Below, piece after piece: positions 8,860 to 18,632 of a stretch of DNA of 64,000 nt. The translations under genes were made by a program, and so were the position numbers. Origin of the DNA: Gammaproteobacteria bacterium (GTDB lineage: Bacteria > Pseudomonadota > Gammaproteobacteria > Xanthomonadales > SZUA-36); the NCBI GenBank assembly GCA_024279945.1, contig JAJRRA010000072.1, positions 62,001-126,000 on the forward strand, read 5' to 3'. Under the pieces are notes generated by a model that was not told the origin of the DNA, ran no database searches, and was given only the letters and a program-made list of their open reading frames with translations. Within the stretch, counting starts at the first letter, position 1. Each line of letters opens with the position of its first letter.

Positions 8860-9759
8860 TTGTCCAAACCGATGGAATTCACAGGTGAGCGATTTACGCC
8901 TGAATGCGTAAGAGAGATCTGGTATGAGCATTTCCACCGTTATGCTCTGGCGGGTGATTTGGTCGCGGGCAAGCATGTACTGGATGCAGCCTGCGGTGAA
9001 GGATACGGATCGGCTCATCTTGCCAGCATGGCTAAAACGGTGATTGCTGTGGATATTTCGACAGAGGCCATTGATCACGCAAGTGAGCGTTACCAGGCCG
9101 ATAACCTGAAATTCCAGGTAGCGGACGTATGCAAACTACCGTTCCAGGACGATGAGTTTGAATGCATCGTCTCCTTTGAAACCCTGGAGCATCTTGAAGA
9201 CCAGTCCGGTTTGCTGCAGGAGTTCAGGCGGGTACTTGAGCCCGATGGGTTCCTGTTGATTTCCTCACCGGACAAGGCGGTTTACTCGGACCGTGACCAA
9301 AATGAAAACGAATTCCACGTTCGGGAATTGTACCGGGATGAATTGGAGGCTTTACTGGCTGAGCAATTTCCTGCCCGCTGCCTGCTGCGGCAAAAGCTGG
9401 TTTTCAATTCCGTAATCTGGTCCGAGGGAGCCAATTCCCGGCTGGTTTTTCACCAGGCACAAAGCGGCCAGATTTCAGCCACACAAAGCCCCGGTCACGA
9501 AGCGATGTACTACATTGCCATCTGCGCGGCCCGTAAGGATTGCCTGCCGGCACTGGAGCGGGAACTGTGGTTGTTCGATGATGCCGAGGAATCGGTATAT
9601 GAACACTACCACCATGAAATCCGTAAAAATATGGCTGCCGGCGAATTACTAGCCTCAATGCAGTGTCAACTGGAAGAACTCCGGGCCGCGATCAGTGACT
9701 CGTCACCTGTGCCACAAAGTCCCGGATCATGGTGGAAGAGGCTGTTCCGGAGCCAATGA
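8860..9759 (+). CDS. SAM-dependent class I methyltransferase
   Basis: The AdoMet-binding motif I is DAACGEGYG (residues 42-50), followed by an acidic end of strand 2 (VIAVDIS), the D at VADVCKLPF, and SFETLEHLEDQ, all typical of Methyltransf_11-type enzymes. N-terminal EFTGERFTPE is common in methyltransferases of glycan clusters. After the catalytic domain (to about residue 210) there is a charged C-terminal helix ending near SWWKRLFRSQ, which may be a membrane-associating tail. TTG8860 is chosen because GGGGAG lies six bases upstream; ATG8872 is an alternative. It could methylate a sugar or chain end of the exported polysaccharide (inference). Confidence 0.85.
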   Translation: MSKPMEFTGERFTPECVREIWYEHFHRYALAGDLVAGKHVLDAACGEGYGSAHLASMAKTVIAVDISTEAIDHASERYQADNLKFQVADVCKLPFQDDEFECIVSFETLEHLEDQSGLLQEFRRVLEPDGFLLISSPDKAVYSDRDQNENEFHVRELYRDELEALLAEQFPARCLLRQKLVFNSVIWSEGANSRLVFHQAQSGQISATQSPGHEAMYYIAICAARKDCLPALERELWLFDDAEESVYEHYHHEIRKNMAAGELLASMQCQLEELRAAISDSSPVPQSPGSWWKRLFRSQ

Positions 9760-9775
9760 TCTCCGTTGCGCGAAT

Positions 9776-10654
9776 ATGAAACCCGTCATTCAGGTCATCA
9801 TCGTCAACTACAATGCCGGTGAGGTGCTTGGACGCTGTGTTCAGTCGGTACTTTCTGCCGGAGAAAAAACCAATATCACACTGATCGACAATGCTTCTAC
9901 GGATGGCAGCATCGAAGCGGTTCAGAGCATTTTTGGTCAATTGGAGAATGTTGCTATACGCTGCAATGACGAAAATATTGGTTTTTCCAGGGCAGTCAAT
10001 GCTGCAGCCTCAATGGGCGATGAGGAACTCCTGCTGATTCTGAATCCGGACTGTGAGTTGCTGCAAGGGGCGTTGGAGCATTTGAAACAGGCGCTGGATC
10101 TGGACCCGCTTGCCGCATTATCTGGCCCAACAGTTGTTGACCGGACCGGCACAGTGCAAAGAGGCACTTTGCGCCATTTTCCGGACCCGTGGAATTCACT
10201 GATGACTTTGACCGGTTTGTGGCGCCTGGGCCGCTGGTTTCCAGTCTTCAAAGGTGTGAACCGGCATCAAAACGGATTGCCCCACAGCAATACGGCTGCT
10301 GAGGCAGTTTCGGGCGCATGTATGCTGGTACGGCGCAAGGCATTTGAAGATGCTGGCCGTATGGATGAGGCCTATGGCCTGCATTGTGAGGATCTGGACC
10401 TGATGTATCGTCTGCAGCAGCAGGGCAATCATTGCATTTATGTGCCTGCCGCCCGGGTGTTTCACCAGCAGGGACTGTCTTCAAGCAGCCGGCCATTCTG
10501 GGTGCACCGTCAGAAACACCTGGGCATGCAGCGGTTTTTCCTTAAATTCCAGGCTGGGCGCTATCCTTTCCCGTTCCGCTGGCTGATCGTTGCAGGAATC
10601 TGGTTGCGTTACTTCCTGACCCTTCCGCTGGTATTGATTCAACAACGAACGTGA
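9776..10654 (+). CDS. Glycosyltransferase family 2 (rhamnosyltransferase-like)
   Basis: A 292-residue GT-A protein: VIIVNYNAG at the N-terminus, LIDNASTDGS, GFSRAVNAA, and LILNPDCEL as the metal-binding region, then SGACMLVRRKAFEDAG and EDLDLMYRLQQQG. This is the WbbL/rhamnosyltransferase pattern. A hydrophobic C-terminal segment with FRWLIVAGIWLRYFLTLPLVL may tether it to the inner membrane. ATG9776 is the first start that leaves the domain intact and follows the methyltransferase by 16 bp. The next gene overlaps its stop by 4 bp (GTGA), so the cluster is translationally coupled here. Confidence 0.88.
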   Translation: MKPVIQVIIVNYNAGEVLGRCVQSVLSAGEKTNITLIDNASTDGSIEAVQSIFGQLENVAIRCNDENIGFSRAVNAAASMGDEELLLILNPDCELLQGALEHLKQALDLDPLAALSGPTVVDRTGTVQRGTLRHFPDPWNSLMTLTGLWRLGRWFPVFKGVNRHQNGLPHSNTAAEAVSGACMLVRRKAFEDAGRMDEAYGLHCEDLDLMYRLQQQGNHCIYVPAARVFHQQGLSSSSRPFWVHRQKHLGMQRFFLKFQAGRYPFPFRWLIVAGIWLRYFLTLPLVLIQQRT

Positions 10655-11580
10655 ATCCCAAACCGTCCACTGTGCTGTTAACCGGGGCCAGTAGCCAACT
10701 GGGTGTTTTTCTCATTCCCCGTCTGCTTGCGGCAGGTTTCAAAGTGATTGCGCTCAGCCGACAGGCCAGCGGAGTTGCCGCCGGCCCGGATGAGCAACCG
10801 CTGTGGCAACTTCCCGAGGTGTTTGGAATCGGCGGGGCCGTGGAAGAATCCGGCCTGTCGGCACAGGTGACCATGTTGATCTCCTGCGGGCCTGTTGAGC
10901 TTGCCAGGCAAGCAATCGCTGTATGCCCACGACTGGAACGCGTGGTGATCTTCAGCACCAGCAGTGTGTTCAGTAAGGCGGCATCTCCGGACCCGTCAGA
11001 AAACAGGCAGATCGCGGATATTCTTGCCCAGGAAACACAATTGAAATCGCTGTGTTCAGAGCGTGGCCTGGCCCTGGCGGTTTTTCGACCGACTTTGATC
11101 TATGGCTGCGGCCTGGATCAGAATATCAGCCTGTTGGCCGTGTGGATTCGGCGTCTGGGATGGCTGCCTGTTGCCGGTCGGGCTTCAGGTTTGCGGCAAC
11201 CGGTACACGCGGATGACCTGGCGGGGCTTGCTGTTAAGGCATTACTCACCGACCAGGCAGTGAACCTGGACAGCCCGGCCTGCGGTGGCAGTACGCTTAC
11301 TTACCGGCAAATGGTCGAATTGATTTTTGATGCCCTTGATAAGCCAAGGCGAATATTCGGCCTGCCGCCCTACGTGATGATGATCCTGGTGAGCCTGGCA
11401 GGCGTGTTGCCGCCCTTGCGTGGAGTTAACAGGCAGATGGTGCATCGTCAGAATATTGACCTGGTATTTGATGATTCAGCCCTGAAAGACTGCCTGGAAT
11501 ACCGGCCGCGGCCGTTCAGGCCATCGGCAGACGATTTCTCTATTTCGATTGAATTGGAGAAATTCAGGCAGGTTCGTTGA
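10651..11580 (+). CDS. NAD-dependent epimerase/dehydratase family protein
   Basis: An extended short-chain dehydrogenase. The Rossmann glycine motif is TGASSQLG (residues 11-18). FSTSSVFSK follows, in the strand that normally leads to the catalytic Ser, then FRPTLIYGCG, the family's conserved RP..YG block. The usual YxxxK pair is not obvious and may be altered. Nucleotide-sugar epimerases and dehydratases are common in O-antigen loci, which fits its place as the last gene of the glycan cluster, but the substrate is unknown. GTG10651 overlaps the preceding glycosyltransferase. The gene ends 40 bp from the convergent ettA. Confidence 0.82.
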   Translation: MNPKPSTVLLTGASSQLGVFLIPRLLAAGFKVIALSRQASGVAAGPDEQPLWQLPEVFGIGGAVEESGLSAQVTMLISCGPVELARQAIAVCPRLERVVIFSTSSVFSKAASPDPSENRQIADILAQETQLKSLCSERGLALAVFRPTLIYGCGLDQNISLLAVWIRRLGWLPVAGRASGLRQPVHADDLAGLAVKALLTDQAVNLDSPACGGSTLTYRQMVELIFDALDKPRRIFGLPPYVMMILVSLAGVLPPLRGVNRQMVHRQNIDLVFDDSALKDCLEYRPRPFRPSADDFSISIELEKFRQVR

Positions 11581-11583
11581 GCG

Positions 11584-11614
11584 GGGGGCACAGAGTGGCC
11601 GGGTGGGTGCCCCC
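11584..11614. terminator. Hairpin between convergent epimerase and ettA genes
   Basis: GGGGGCAC at 11584-11591 pairs perfectly with GTGCCCCC at 11607-11614 across a 15-nt loop. It fills the 40-bp convergent gap, where a shared terminator is expected. There is no T tract on either side, so intrinsic termination is uncertain. Confidence 0.4.
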
Positions 11615-11620
11615 GAACCT

Positions 11621-13291
11621 CTAACTGAGTCGCCGGTATTTCATGCGGTGGGGTTTGGCGGCTTCGTTGCCCAGGCGGCGTTTCAGGTCGGCTTCGTACT
11701 CGGAGTAGTTGCCTTCGAACCATTCCACGTGGCTGTCGCCCTCGAAGGCCAGCATGTGGGTGGCGATGCGGTCCAGGAACCAGCGGTCATGGGAAATCAC
11801 CACCGCGCAGCCGGGAAATTCGAGCAGCGCCTCTTCCAGGGCTCTGAGCGTTTCAACATCCAGGTCGTTGGTGGGTTCATCCAGTAACAGGACGTTGCCG
11901 CCTGAGCGCAGGAGTTTGGCCAGGTGGACGCGGTTGCGCTCACCGCCGGATAAATTGCCGACTCGTTTTTGCTGGTCCGATCCACGGAAATTGAAGCGGC
12001 CTGCATAGGCCCTTGATGGGGTTTTGAAGGTACCGACCTGGATGAATTCCTGGCTATCTGCAATTTCTTCCCATACGGTTTTGTCGTCATCCAGACTGTC
12101 GCGGCTCTGATCAACACAAGCCAACTCCACGGTAGAACCGATGATGATTTCTCCACTATCCGGTTTTTCTTCACCCGTCAGCATGCGGAACAAGGTGGTT
12201 TTGCCGGCTCCGTTGCCGCCGATCACACCGACAATAGCCCCTGGAGGGATTTTGAAGCTGAGATCATCAATCAGCAAGCGGTCGCTGAAACCTTTGACCA
12301 GGTGGTTGATTTCAATGACCTGGTCACCAAGCCGGGGGCCGGGCGGAATGAAGATTTCATGGGTCTCGTTGCGTTTCTGGTGTTCCTGCGAGTTCAGTTC
12401 CTCAAAGGCCTGTAAACGTGCCTTGCTTTTGGCTCGTCGCCCCTTGGGGTTGGAGCGGACCCATTCCAGTTCGGCGTGTATTGAACGCTGCCGGGCTTTT
12501 TCGCGACTGTCTTCCTGTTGTAATCGTTGTTCCTTCTGCTCCAGCCACGAGGAGTAGTTGCCTTTCCAGGGGATGCCATAGCCCCGGTCCAGTTCAAGAA
12601 TCCACTCGGCAGCGTTATCAAGGAAATAACGGTCATGGGTAATGGCAACCACGGTGCCTGGAAATTCAGTCAGGAACTGTTCGAGCCAGCCTACCGACTC
12701 CGCATCCAGGTGGTTGGTTGGTTCATCGAGCAGCAGCATGTCCGGGTTGGACAGCAGTAAGCGGCAAATGGCAACACGGCGGCGTTCTCCGCCCGAGAGG
12801 TGGGATATGTCGGCATCCCAATCCGGCAGGCGCAGGGCATCGGCCGCCACTTCCAGTGTGCGCTCCAGTTCCCAGCCATTGGCAGCCTCGATACCTTCCT
12901 GCAAATCTGCCTGTTCTGCGAGCAGTTCGTTCATTGTATCGTCATCCATCGGCTCGGCAAATTTCATGCTGACTTCGTCAAAACGGCACAGCAGGTCTTT
13001 GGTCCCGGCAACGCCTTCCTCGACGATATCCCTGACTGTCTTGTTTTCGTCCAGTACCGGTTCTTGTGGCAGGTAGCCGATGCGGACCCCTGGCTGTGGT
13101 CTGGCTTCACCTTCAAAATCCTGATCTTCGCCTGCCATGATCCGCAGTACAGTGGATTTGCCGGCGCCGTTAAGTCCCAGCAAGCCAATCTTGGCGCCGG
13201 GAAAAAACGACAGGGAGATGTCCTTGATGATGGTTCTGTTGGGCGGGACGGTCTTGCTTACCCCGATCATGGTGTAAATATATTGGGCCAT
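11621..13291 (-). CDS. ettA: Energy-dependent translational throttle protein EttA (ABC-F)
   Basis: A soluble ABC-F ATPase of 556 residues that binds the ribosomal E site and gates entry into elongation according to ATP/ADP ratio. It has two nucleotide-binding domains: Walker [10 protein letters not shown] at residues 39-47 and GGNGAGKTT in the second half, signatures LSGGERRR and LSGGERNR, and Walker [12 protein letters not shown] and [11 protein letters not shown]. The charged linker between the domains and the long arm insertion in domain 1 are those of EttA rather than Uup or YheS. No transmembrane segment is present. It is a single gene, divergent from glyA across about 145 bp. Length and start are standard. 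Confidence 0.97.
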   Translation of the reverse strand: MAQYIYTMIGVSKTVPPNRTIIKDISLSFFPGAKIGLLGLNGAGKSTVLRIMAGEDQDFEGEARPQPGVRIGYLPQEPVLDENKTVRDIVEEGVAGTKDLLCRFDEVSMKFAEPMDDDTMNELLAEQADLQEGIEAANGWELERTLEVAADALRLPDWDADISHLSGGERRRVAICRLLLSNPDMLLLDEPTNHLDAESVGWLEQFLTEFPGTVVAITHDRYFLDNAAEWILELDRGYGIPWKGNYSSWLEQKEQRLQQEDSREKARQRSIHAELEWVRSNPKGRRAKSKARLQAFEELNSQEHQKRNETHEIFIPPGPRLGDQVIEINHLVKGFSDRLLIDDLSFKIPPGAIVGVIGGNGAGKTTLFRMLTGEEKPDSGEIIIGSTVELACVDQSRDSLDDDKTVWEEIADSQEFIQVGTFKTPSRAYAGRFNFRGSDQQKRVGNLSGGERNRVHLAKLLRSGGNVLLLDEPTNDLDVETLRALEEALLEFPGCAVVISHDRWFLDRIATHMLAFEGDSHVEWFEGNYSEYEADLKRRLGNEAAKPHRMKYRRLS

Positions 13292-13437
13292 GGTGTGTTC
13301 CGGAAGAAATGGGCGAATTATGCGCTAGCTGTTGCCGCCGGTCCAGAGCTGACCCGTGTCCGGGTTGCCGGGTTTTATGGACGTTGGCCGGCGCAATAAT
13401 GCTAGAATCGACTGTTACGATTCTGCCAAGGAATGAT

Positions 13438-14706
13438 ATGTTTGACGAGAGTTATTGCATTCGCGGATTTGACGATGAACTGGCCAACGCGATTGATGCT
13501 GAGAAGGTTCGCCAGGAAGACCACATCGAGCTGATTGCATCGGAAAACTATGCCAGCCCACGCGTGCTGGAAGCCCAGGGTTCTGTTTTGACCAACAAAT
13601 ATGCCGAAGGCTACCCGTCGAAGCGTTATTACGGTGGGTGTGAGTATGTGGACCAGGCAGAAGAGTTGGCGCGTAATCGCGTGAAGCAGTTGTTTGGCGC
13701 CACCTACGCAAACGTGCAGCCCCATTCAGGGTCGCAGGCCAATGCTGCAGCCTATTACGCGCTGTTGGAGCCGGGTGATACGATCCTGGGGATGAGCCTG
13801 AACGATGGCGGCCATCTGACGCATGGCAGTCCGGTGAATTTTTCCGGTAAGCTGTTTAATGCCATCCAGTATGGAATCAACCACGAGACCGGGTTGATTG
13901 ATTACGACATCATTGCCGAACTGGTCGAGAAACACCGTCCGAAAATGTTAATCGGTGGTTTTTCCGCTTACTCAAGGGCGATTGACTGGGCCAGGATGCG
14001 CGAAATTGCTGATTCTGTGGATGCGTGGTTTTTGGTCGATATGGCGCATGTCGCTGGTCTGATTGCCGCCGGCCTTTATCCCAATCCGGTGCCGCATGCT
14101 CATGTGACTACATCAACCACGCATAAAACCCTGCGCGGCCCCCGGGGCGGAATTATCCTCGCTCAGGGTGATGAACTGGCCAACGACGGGCTACATAAAA
14201 AACTCAATTCCATCGTATTTCCCGGAACTCAGGGTGGCCCGCTGATGCACGTTATTGCAGCCAAGGCGGTGGCGTTCAAAGAAGCACTGAGTCCCCAGTT
14301 CAAGGCGTATCAGGAAGCCGTGTTGCTTAATGCGCGCGCTATGGCGCAAACCATGATGGACAGGGGATACAAAATCGTTTCCGGTGGCACCGACAACCAC
14401 CTTTTTCTGGTCGATCTGATCGGCAGGGAATTTACCGGAAAAATGGCTGAGGAAGCGCTGAGCCAGGTCAATATCACCGCGAACCAAAATACCGTCCCCG
14501 GCGAACCGCGATCACCTTTCGTGACCAGTGGTTTACGCCTGGGTACACCGGCTGTTACCACCCGTGGTTTCGACCGGGAAGATTGTGTCGAGTTGGCCGG
14601 CTTAATTTGTGATGTGCTGGATAATATCGATGATACCTCGGTGGAAAAGCAGGTAAAACAGTCGGCGCTGGCTTTGTGCCGCAAACATCCGGTGTACGCA
14701 GGCTGA
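13438..14706 (+). CDS. glyA: Serine hydroxymethyltransferase
   Basis: A PLP enzyme converting serine and tetrahydrofolate to glycine and 5,10-methylene-THF, the main source of one-carbon units. The PLP-binding lysine lies in [13 protein letters not shown] (Lys230). [11 protein letters not shown] near the N-terminus and [18 protein letters not shown] are signature blocks. ATG13438 has AAGGA about six bases upstream and gives 422 residues, the usual size. It heads a run of closely spaced genes (nrdR starts 5 bp after its stop), so it probably leads a long operon into the riboflavin genes. The sequence is intact. Confidence 0.97.
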   Translation: MFDESYCIRGFDDELANAIDAEKVRQEDHIELIASENYASPRVLEAQGSVLTNKYAEGYPSKRYYGGCEYVDQAEELARNRVKQLFGATYANVQPHSGSQANAAAYYALLEPGDTILGMSLNDGGHLTHGSPVNFSGKLFNAIQYGINHETGLIDYDIIAELVEKHRPKMLIGGFSAYSRAIDWARMREIADSVDAWFLVDMAHVAGLIAAGLYPNPVPHAHVTTSTTHKTLRGPRGGIILAQGDELANDGLHKKLNSIVFPGTQGGPLMHVIAAKAVAFKEALSPQFKAYQEAVLLNARAMAQTMMDRGYKIVSGGTDNHLFLVDLIGREFTGKMAEEALSQVNITANQNTVPGEPRSPFVTSGLRLGTPAVTTRGFDREDCVELAGLICDVLDNIDDTSVEKQVKQSALALCRKHPVYAG

Positions 14707-14710
14707 AACC

Positions 14711-15217
14711 ATGTGGTGCCCGTTCTGCAATCATGAGAATACACGCGTGGTAGATTCCCGCCTCACCGGGGATGGTATGCAGATTCGCCGGCGGCGCCAG
14801 TGTGAATCCTGCAGTTTGCGTTTTAATACTTACGAGGCGCCTGAGCTTAAAGCACCCCGCATCATCAAGTCCGATGGTACGCGCGAAGCATTCTCAGAAG
14901 CCAAATTACGTGACGGTATGCTGCGCGCGCTCGAGAAACGGCCCGTAGAGACCCGTGATGTCGAACGGACCATTCGTTCGTTGTTACGTGAGATATGCAG
15001 TGTTGAGGATGTAGAGATCCCCAGTTCTCTGCTCGGCGAGTGGGTCATGCGCGAACTAAGCAAGCTCGATCAGGTTGCGTATGTGCGTTTCGCGTCCGTG
15101 TACCGGCGGTTCGACGAAGTGAAACAATTCCTGGATGTGATCGAGCGCCTGGAGCAGGATGCGTTGGGGGATGGCGACCAACGGCAGATTTCCCTGTTGG
15201 GGCCAAAGCACAAGTGA
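14711..15217 (+). CDS. nrdR: Transcriptional repressor NrdR
   Basis: The repressor of ribonucleotide reductase operons. The N-terminal zinc ribbon has CPFC (Cys3, Cys6) and CESC (Cys31, Cys34) with the arginine-rich RRRRQ between. The ATP-cone domain occupies about residues 49-140 (RIIKSDGTREAFSEAKL). It senses ATP/dATP and binds paired NrdR boxes before nrd genes, none of which are in this window. The order glyA-nrdR-ribD is common in gammaproteobacteria. Its stop overlaps the GTG start of ribD by 4 bp. Length 168 residues; the family is about 150-180. Confidence 0.96.
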   Translation: MWCPFCNHENTRVVDSRLTGDGMQIRRRRQCESCSLRFNTYEAPELKAPRIIKSDGTREAFSEAKLRDGMLRALEKRPVETRDVERTIRSLLREICSVEDVEIPSSLLGEWVMRELSKLDQVAYVRFASVYRRFDEVKQFLDVIERLEQDALGDGDQRQISLLGPKHK

Positions 15218-16358
15218 GTTTCTCAGGTTTCGATCACCAGTGTATGGCGTTGGCTTTGAAGTTAGCTGCAAAAAGCCTGCTCAGTCCCCACCCCAATCCC
15301 CGGGTTGCTTGTGTCATTGGCGCCGGGCAGAACATCCTGGGCAGGGGTTGGCATGAATTTGCCGGCGGACCCCACGCAGAAATTGTCGCTCTGCGGGATG
15401 CACACGAGGATGTAAAGGCGCAACGGCTTATATTACGCTGGAACCCTGCAGTCATCATGGCCGGACTCCTCCCTGTACCGATGCGCTGCTGGATGCAGGT
15501 ATTTCCCGTGTCGTAGTGGCCTCGACAGATCCCAATCCGCAAGTGAACGGTCAGGGTCTGGAAAAACTCCGCCATGCCGGTGTAACCGTGGAATCTGGTT
15601 TGATGGCAGATGAGGCGGAAGCCCTGAATTCAGGTTTTTTCATGCGCATGCGGCACGGTCGCCCCTGGGTAAGGGTGAAAACGGCGATCAGCCTGGATGG
15701 AAGGACTGCACTGGCTAATGGTGACAGCAAGTGGATCAGTAGTGAGGCTTCACGCCGTGACGTGCAAAAATGGAGGGCGTGTTCTTCAGCTATTTTGACC
15801 GGTATCGGGACGGTGCTGGCTGATGATCCCCAGATGAATGTCAGGCTGGAAAAGGGTCAGCATGAGCTGGCAGGGCAAGCCCCGCTCAGGCAACCCCTGC
15901 GCATTATTGCCGACAGCCTTTGGCGAATTCCAGCACAAAGCCGGATACTGGATGACCCTGCAACGGCGATCATCGCCGGGACCGGTCGGGCGGCGGTACC
16001 GCCCGAACTGGAAGCAACTGGCGTTCGCTGCATTTCACTGCCGGCAAGATCGGGTAGCCTGGATCTGCCTGCCTTGCTTTCCCGCCTGGCTGAGATGGAA
16101 GTTAATGAAATTCAGGTTGAGGCCGGCGCCCGTTTGTGTGGCAGCCTGTTGCACGACAGGATGGTTGATGAAGTATTGATATATCAGGCTCCGCTCCTGC
16201 TCGGGGAGGGGGGCGCCGGACCTTTTAACTTCGGGCCGCTTGAATCCATGGACCAGCGAACGCATTTAAAGCTGCTGGAAACCAGGCGCCTCGGAAACGA
16301 TTGGAGGCTTCGCCTCAAGCCGGAATACAGGAAGGATGATGTTTACAGGAATAGTTAG
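15214..16358 (+). CDS. ribD: Riboflavin biosynthesis deaminase/reductase RibD, interrupted by a frameshift
   Basis: A bifunctional enzyme of riboflavin synthesis: an N-terminal zinc deaminase and a C-terminal reductase acting on the pyrimidine products of GTP cyclohydrolase II. From GTG15214 (overlapping nrdR by 4 bp) it reads the deaminase with HPNPRVACVI and the zinc ligand motif PHAEIVAL, then loses frame at about 15415-15419. Restoring one G in the GG at 15417-15418 recovers the missing block, with LEPCSHHGRTPPC (the other zinc ligands), TDALLDAGISRVV and then DPNPQVNGQGL. The reductase domain then runs intact to 16358. The repaired protein would be about 381 residues, the family norm. 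The intact second half and the short G run point to a sequence error or a very recent mutation. Confidence 0.9.
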
Positions 16359-16980
16359 CGCAAAGGGTATGGTGAAGGATAAAATCACCATTGAGGGCGA
16401 TAGCCGGCTCAGGATAGAATGCGGCAGCCTGGATATGCATGGCTGCCGGGAAGGTGACAGCATAGCAGTTTCAGGCGTGTGCCTTACTATGCTGGAACCC
16501 GGCGCCTCCGAATTTCTGGCCGATGTTTCGAAAGAAACCCTGGACCTGACTACTCTGGGAAATTTACAGTCAGGTTCGCCCGTGAACCTCGAACTGGCGC
16601 TTTCACTGGAGGATCGTTTGGGTGGGCATATGGTCAGTGGTCACGTGGATGGATTGGGGCGATTATTATCCCGCCGGGAAGACGCCAGGTCGGAGCGATT
16701 CGAATTTGAAGTCCCCGCAGAACTCGCCCGTTACGTGGCTAAAAAGGGATCGATAACCATTGATGGAGTCAGTCTCACGGTCAATGATGTGGTCGGTATG
16801 CGGTTTGGGGTTTGCCTGATACCGCATACGCTGGAAGTGACGACACTGGGAAGGCTGAGTCCTGGTGATGCGGTGAATATTGAAGTCGATCTGATCGCCC
16901 GGTATCTCGAGCGTTTGCTTGATCCGGAATTGCAAACAACAGAACAGTCCGGCCTGACAGGGTCCGGTCAGGAGTGTTAA
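16339..16980 (+). CDS. ribE: Riboflavin synthase (alpha subunit)
   Basis: Joins two 6,7-dimethyl-8-ribityllumazine molecules by dismutation to yield riboflavin. The protein consists of two homologous lumazine-binding barrels: [10 protein letters not shown] starts the first, and [12 protein letters not shown] starts the second near residue 95, with SLTVNDV later. It has 213 residues, as expected. ATG16339 gives the canonical MFTGIV start with AGGAAGG ending three bases upstream; the preceding ATG16336 is too close to that site. It overlaps the end of ribD by 20 bp. Also named ribC in some species. Confidence 0.96.
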   Translation: MFTGIVSAKGMVKDKITIEGDSRLRIECGSLDMHGCREGDSIAVSGVCLTMLEPGASEFLADVSKETLDLTTLGNLQSGSPVNLELALSLEDRLGGHMVSGHVDGLGRLLSRREDARSERFEFEVPAELARYVAKKGSITIDGVSLTVNDVVGMRFGVCLIPHTLEVTTLGRLSPGDAVNIEVDLIARYLERLLDPELQTTEQSGLTGSGQEC

Positions 16981-18111
16981 GTGGCGCTGAATTCAATTAA
17001 CGAATTATTGGAGGACATCAGGGACGGCCGTATGGTCGTTATGATGGACGATGAGGATCGGGAGAATGAAGGCGACCTGGTGATGGCGGCTTCCAAGGTG
17101 CGCCCGGAAGATATCAATTTTATGGCCCGGTTCGGACGCGGATTGATTTGCCTGCCGCTGACCAGAGAGCGTTGCCACCAGTTGCGCCTGCCGTTAATGG
17201 TCAACCAGAACCAGGCCCGTTTCGCAACCAACTTTACGGTTTCGGTCGAAGCGGCAGAAGGCATAACAACGGGTATTTCCGCCTACGACCGGGCGCACAC
17301 GATCCGTACGGCGGTGGCCCCCGATGCAGGTCCGGCAGATATTTCACAACCTGGGCATGTATTTCCCCTGATGGCCCAGCCAGGCGGTGTGCTGGCGCGT
17401 GCCGGCCACACTGAGGCGAGTGTCGATATGGCTTTGCTGGCGGGCCTGGAGCCGGCTGCAGTACTGGTTGAAATACTCAATGAAGACGGCAGCATGGCGC
17501 GCAGGCCTCAGCTGGAGGAATTTGCCCGGAAGCATGAGCTGAAGATCGGTACAATCGCTGACCTGATCCATTACCGGATGGAAAATGAAAAGACCATCCA
17601 ACACGTTTCCCGCCATGATGTGGAGACGGACTTTGGGCCATTCGCCCTGCATACTTATCGCGACACCATTGAAGAACGCCTCCACCTGGTTTTGATGCGC
17701 GGTACAATCAATCCGCAAGAGCCGTTCCTGGTCCGGGTGCACGTGCAGAACCCCCTGAGTGACGTGCTGTCAATCCAACGGGCTGATTTCGGATTGCCGC
17801 TACGCACTGCGATGGCGGAGGTTGCTGCAGAGGATAGCGGCATGGTGTTGGTACTTGGCGGACACCGGGATGACGATGAGTTGTTGCGCCAGATTCAGCA
17901 GGTGCCGGAACCCTCCATAGTGGCCAGCGGCGATGACCGGCGTTCCAGGGAACTGAGAACCTACGGCATTGGCGCACAGATCATAGCGGATATGGGGGTG
18001 CGCAAGATGCGTGTTCTCAGCGCGCCCTGGAAGCTGACCGGCCTGGCAGGTTTCGGCCTGGAGGTAATTGAATACACCGAATCACCGGGCGGAAGCGGGG
18101 ATGCATCATGA
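16981..18111 (+). CDS. ribBX: 3,4-dihydroxy-2-butanone-4-phosphate synthase with degenerate GTP cyclohydrolase II domain (RibBX type)
   Basis: The N-terminal domain (residues 1-205) is a full Rib[16 protein letters not shown] for metal and substrate binding and [14 protein letters not shown] later. It converts ribulose-5-phosphate to the four-carbon unit for lumazine. The C-terminal domain resembles RibA but has lost the zinc site: where RibA has an RCDCG block, this protein has RADFG near residue 270, and the first zinc Cys is also missing in NPLSDVLS. This matches the RibBX variant described in Proteobacteria, whose second domain lacks cyclohydrolase activity. A separate RibA must then be encoded elsewhere. 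GTG16981 starts directly after the ribE stop; its end overlaps ribH by 4 bp. Confidence 0.93.
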   Translation: MALNSINELLEDIRDGRMVVMMDDEDRENEGDLVMAASKVRPEDINFMARFGRGLICLPLTRERCHQLRLPLMVNQNQARFATNFTVSVEAAEGITTGISAYDRAHTIRTAVAPDAGPADISQPGHVFPLMAQPGGVLARAGHTEASVDMALLAGLEPAAVLVEILNEDGSMARRPQLEEFARKHELKIGTIADLIHYRMENEKTIQHVSRHDVETDFGPFALHTYRDTIEERLHLVLMRGTINPQEPFLVRVHVQNPLSDVLSIQRADFGLPLRTAMAEVAAEDSGMVLVLGGHRDDDELLRQIQQVPEPSIVASGDDRRSRELRTYGIGAQIIADMGVRKMRVLSAPWKLTGLAGFGLEVIEYTESPGGSGDAS

Positions 18112-18629
18112 CTAAAACCCAGGCAAAGTTTGGCCTGGAATTTGGTAACAAATTGGGTGGCACGGACCTGAGCATCGCCATTGTCGCGAGCCGCTTCAAT
18201 GGTTTTATTGTGGATCAATTGGTCGATGGTGCGGCAGATGCCCTTAATCGTCATGGTGTCGCTGAAGATAGCATAGTGCTGGTGTGGGTTCCGGGAGCCT
18301 TCGAATTACCCCTGCTGGCCGATCAGTTAGCCTCATCCGGTCGTTTTGATGCAGTCATTGCGCTGGGAGCGGTAATTCGCGGCGGCACCCCTCATTTTGA
18401 TTACGTCGCTGGAGAGTGCGCGCGCGGTCTCACCCGTGTCTCGCTGGATAACGGCTTGCCGGTCATTTTTGGAGTGCTGACTACCGATACGGTTGAGCAG
18501 GCCCTTGAACGTGCCGGTGCCGGAGAGGGCAACAAGGGCTATGATGTCGCCATGACAGCCATTGAAATGATAGAGACCGTGAAGGCAGTCGAGAATTATT
18601 TACAAGACCCCGGCAGCCCTTCCAGGTGA
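18108..18629 (+). CDS. ribH: 6,7-dimethyl-8-ribityllumazine synthase
   Basis: Condenses the RibB product with 5-amino-6-ribitylaminouracil to make lumazine, the substrate of riboflavin synthase. Family motifs visible are [12 protein letters not shown] near the start, [13 protein letters not shown], and [14 protein letters not shown], which carries the catalytic His. At 173 residues it is slightly longer than the usual 155-160 because of N- and C-terminal tails. ATGA overlap with ribBX indicates coupling, and nusB follows by 3 bp. Confidence 0.97.
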   Translation: MTKTQAKFGLEFGNKLGGTDLSIAIVASRFNGFIVDQLVDGAADALNRHGVAEDSIVLVWVPGAFELPLLADQLASSGRFDAVIALGAVIRGGTPHFDYVAGECARGLTRVSLDNGLPVIFGVLTTDTVEQALERAGAGEGNKGYDVAMTAIEMIETVKAVENYLQDPGSPSR

Positions 18630-18632
18630 GGC

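Noticed and set aside
15100-15220. FMN riboswitch before ribD
   Set aside because: ribD overlaps nrdR by 4 bp and no leader or RFN element is present.
15410-15425. Programmed -1 frameshifting in ribD
   Set aside because: The site is A AAG GCG; the second tRNA would re-pair poorly, and no stem-loop or internal Shine-Dalgarno is evident. A missing G explains everything.
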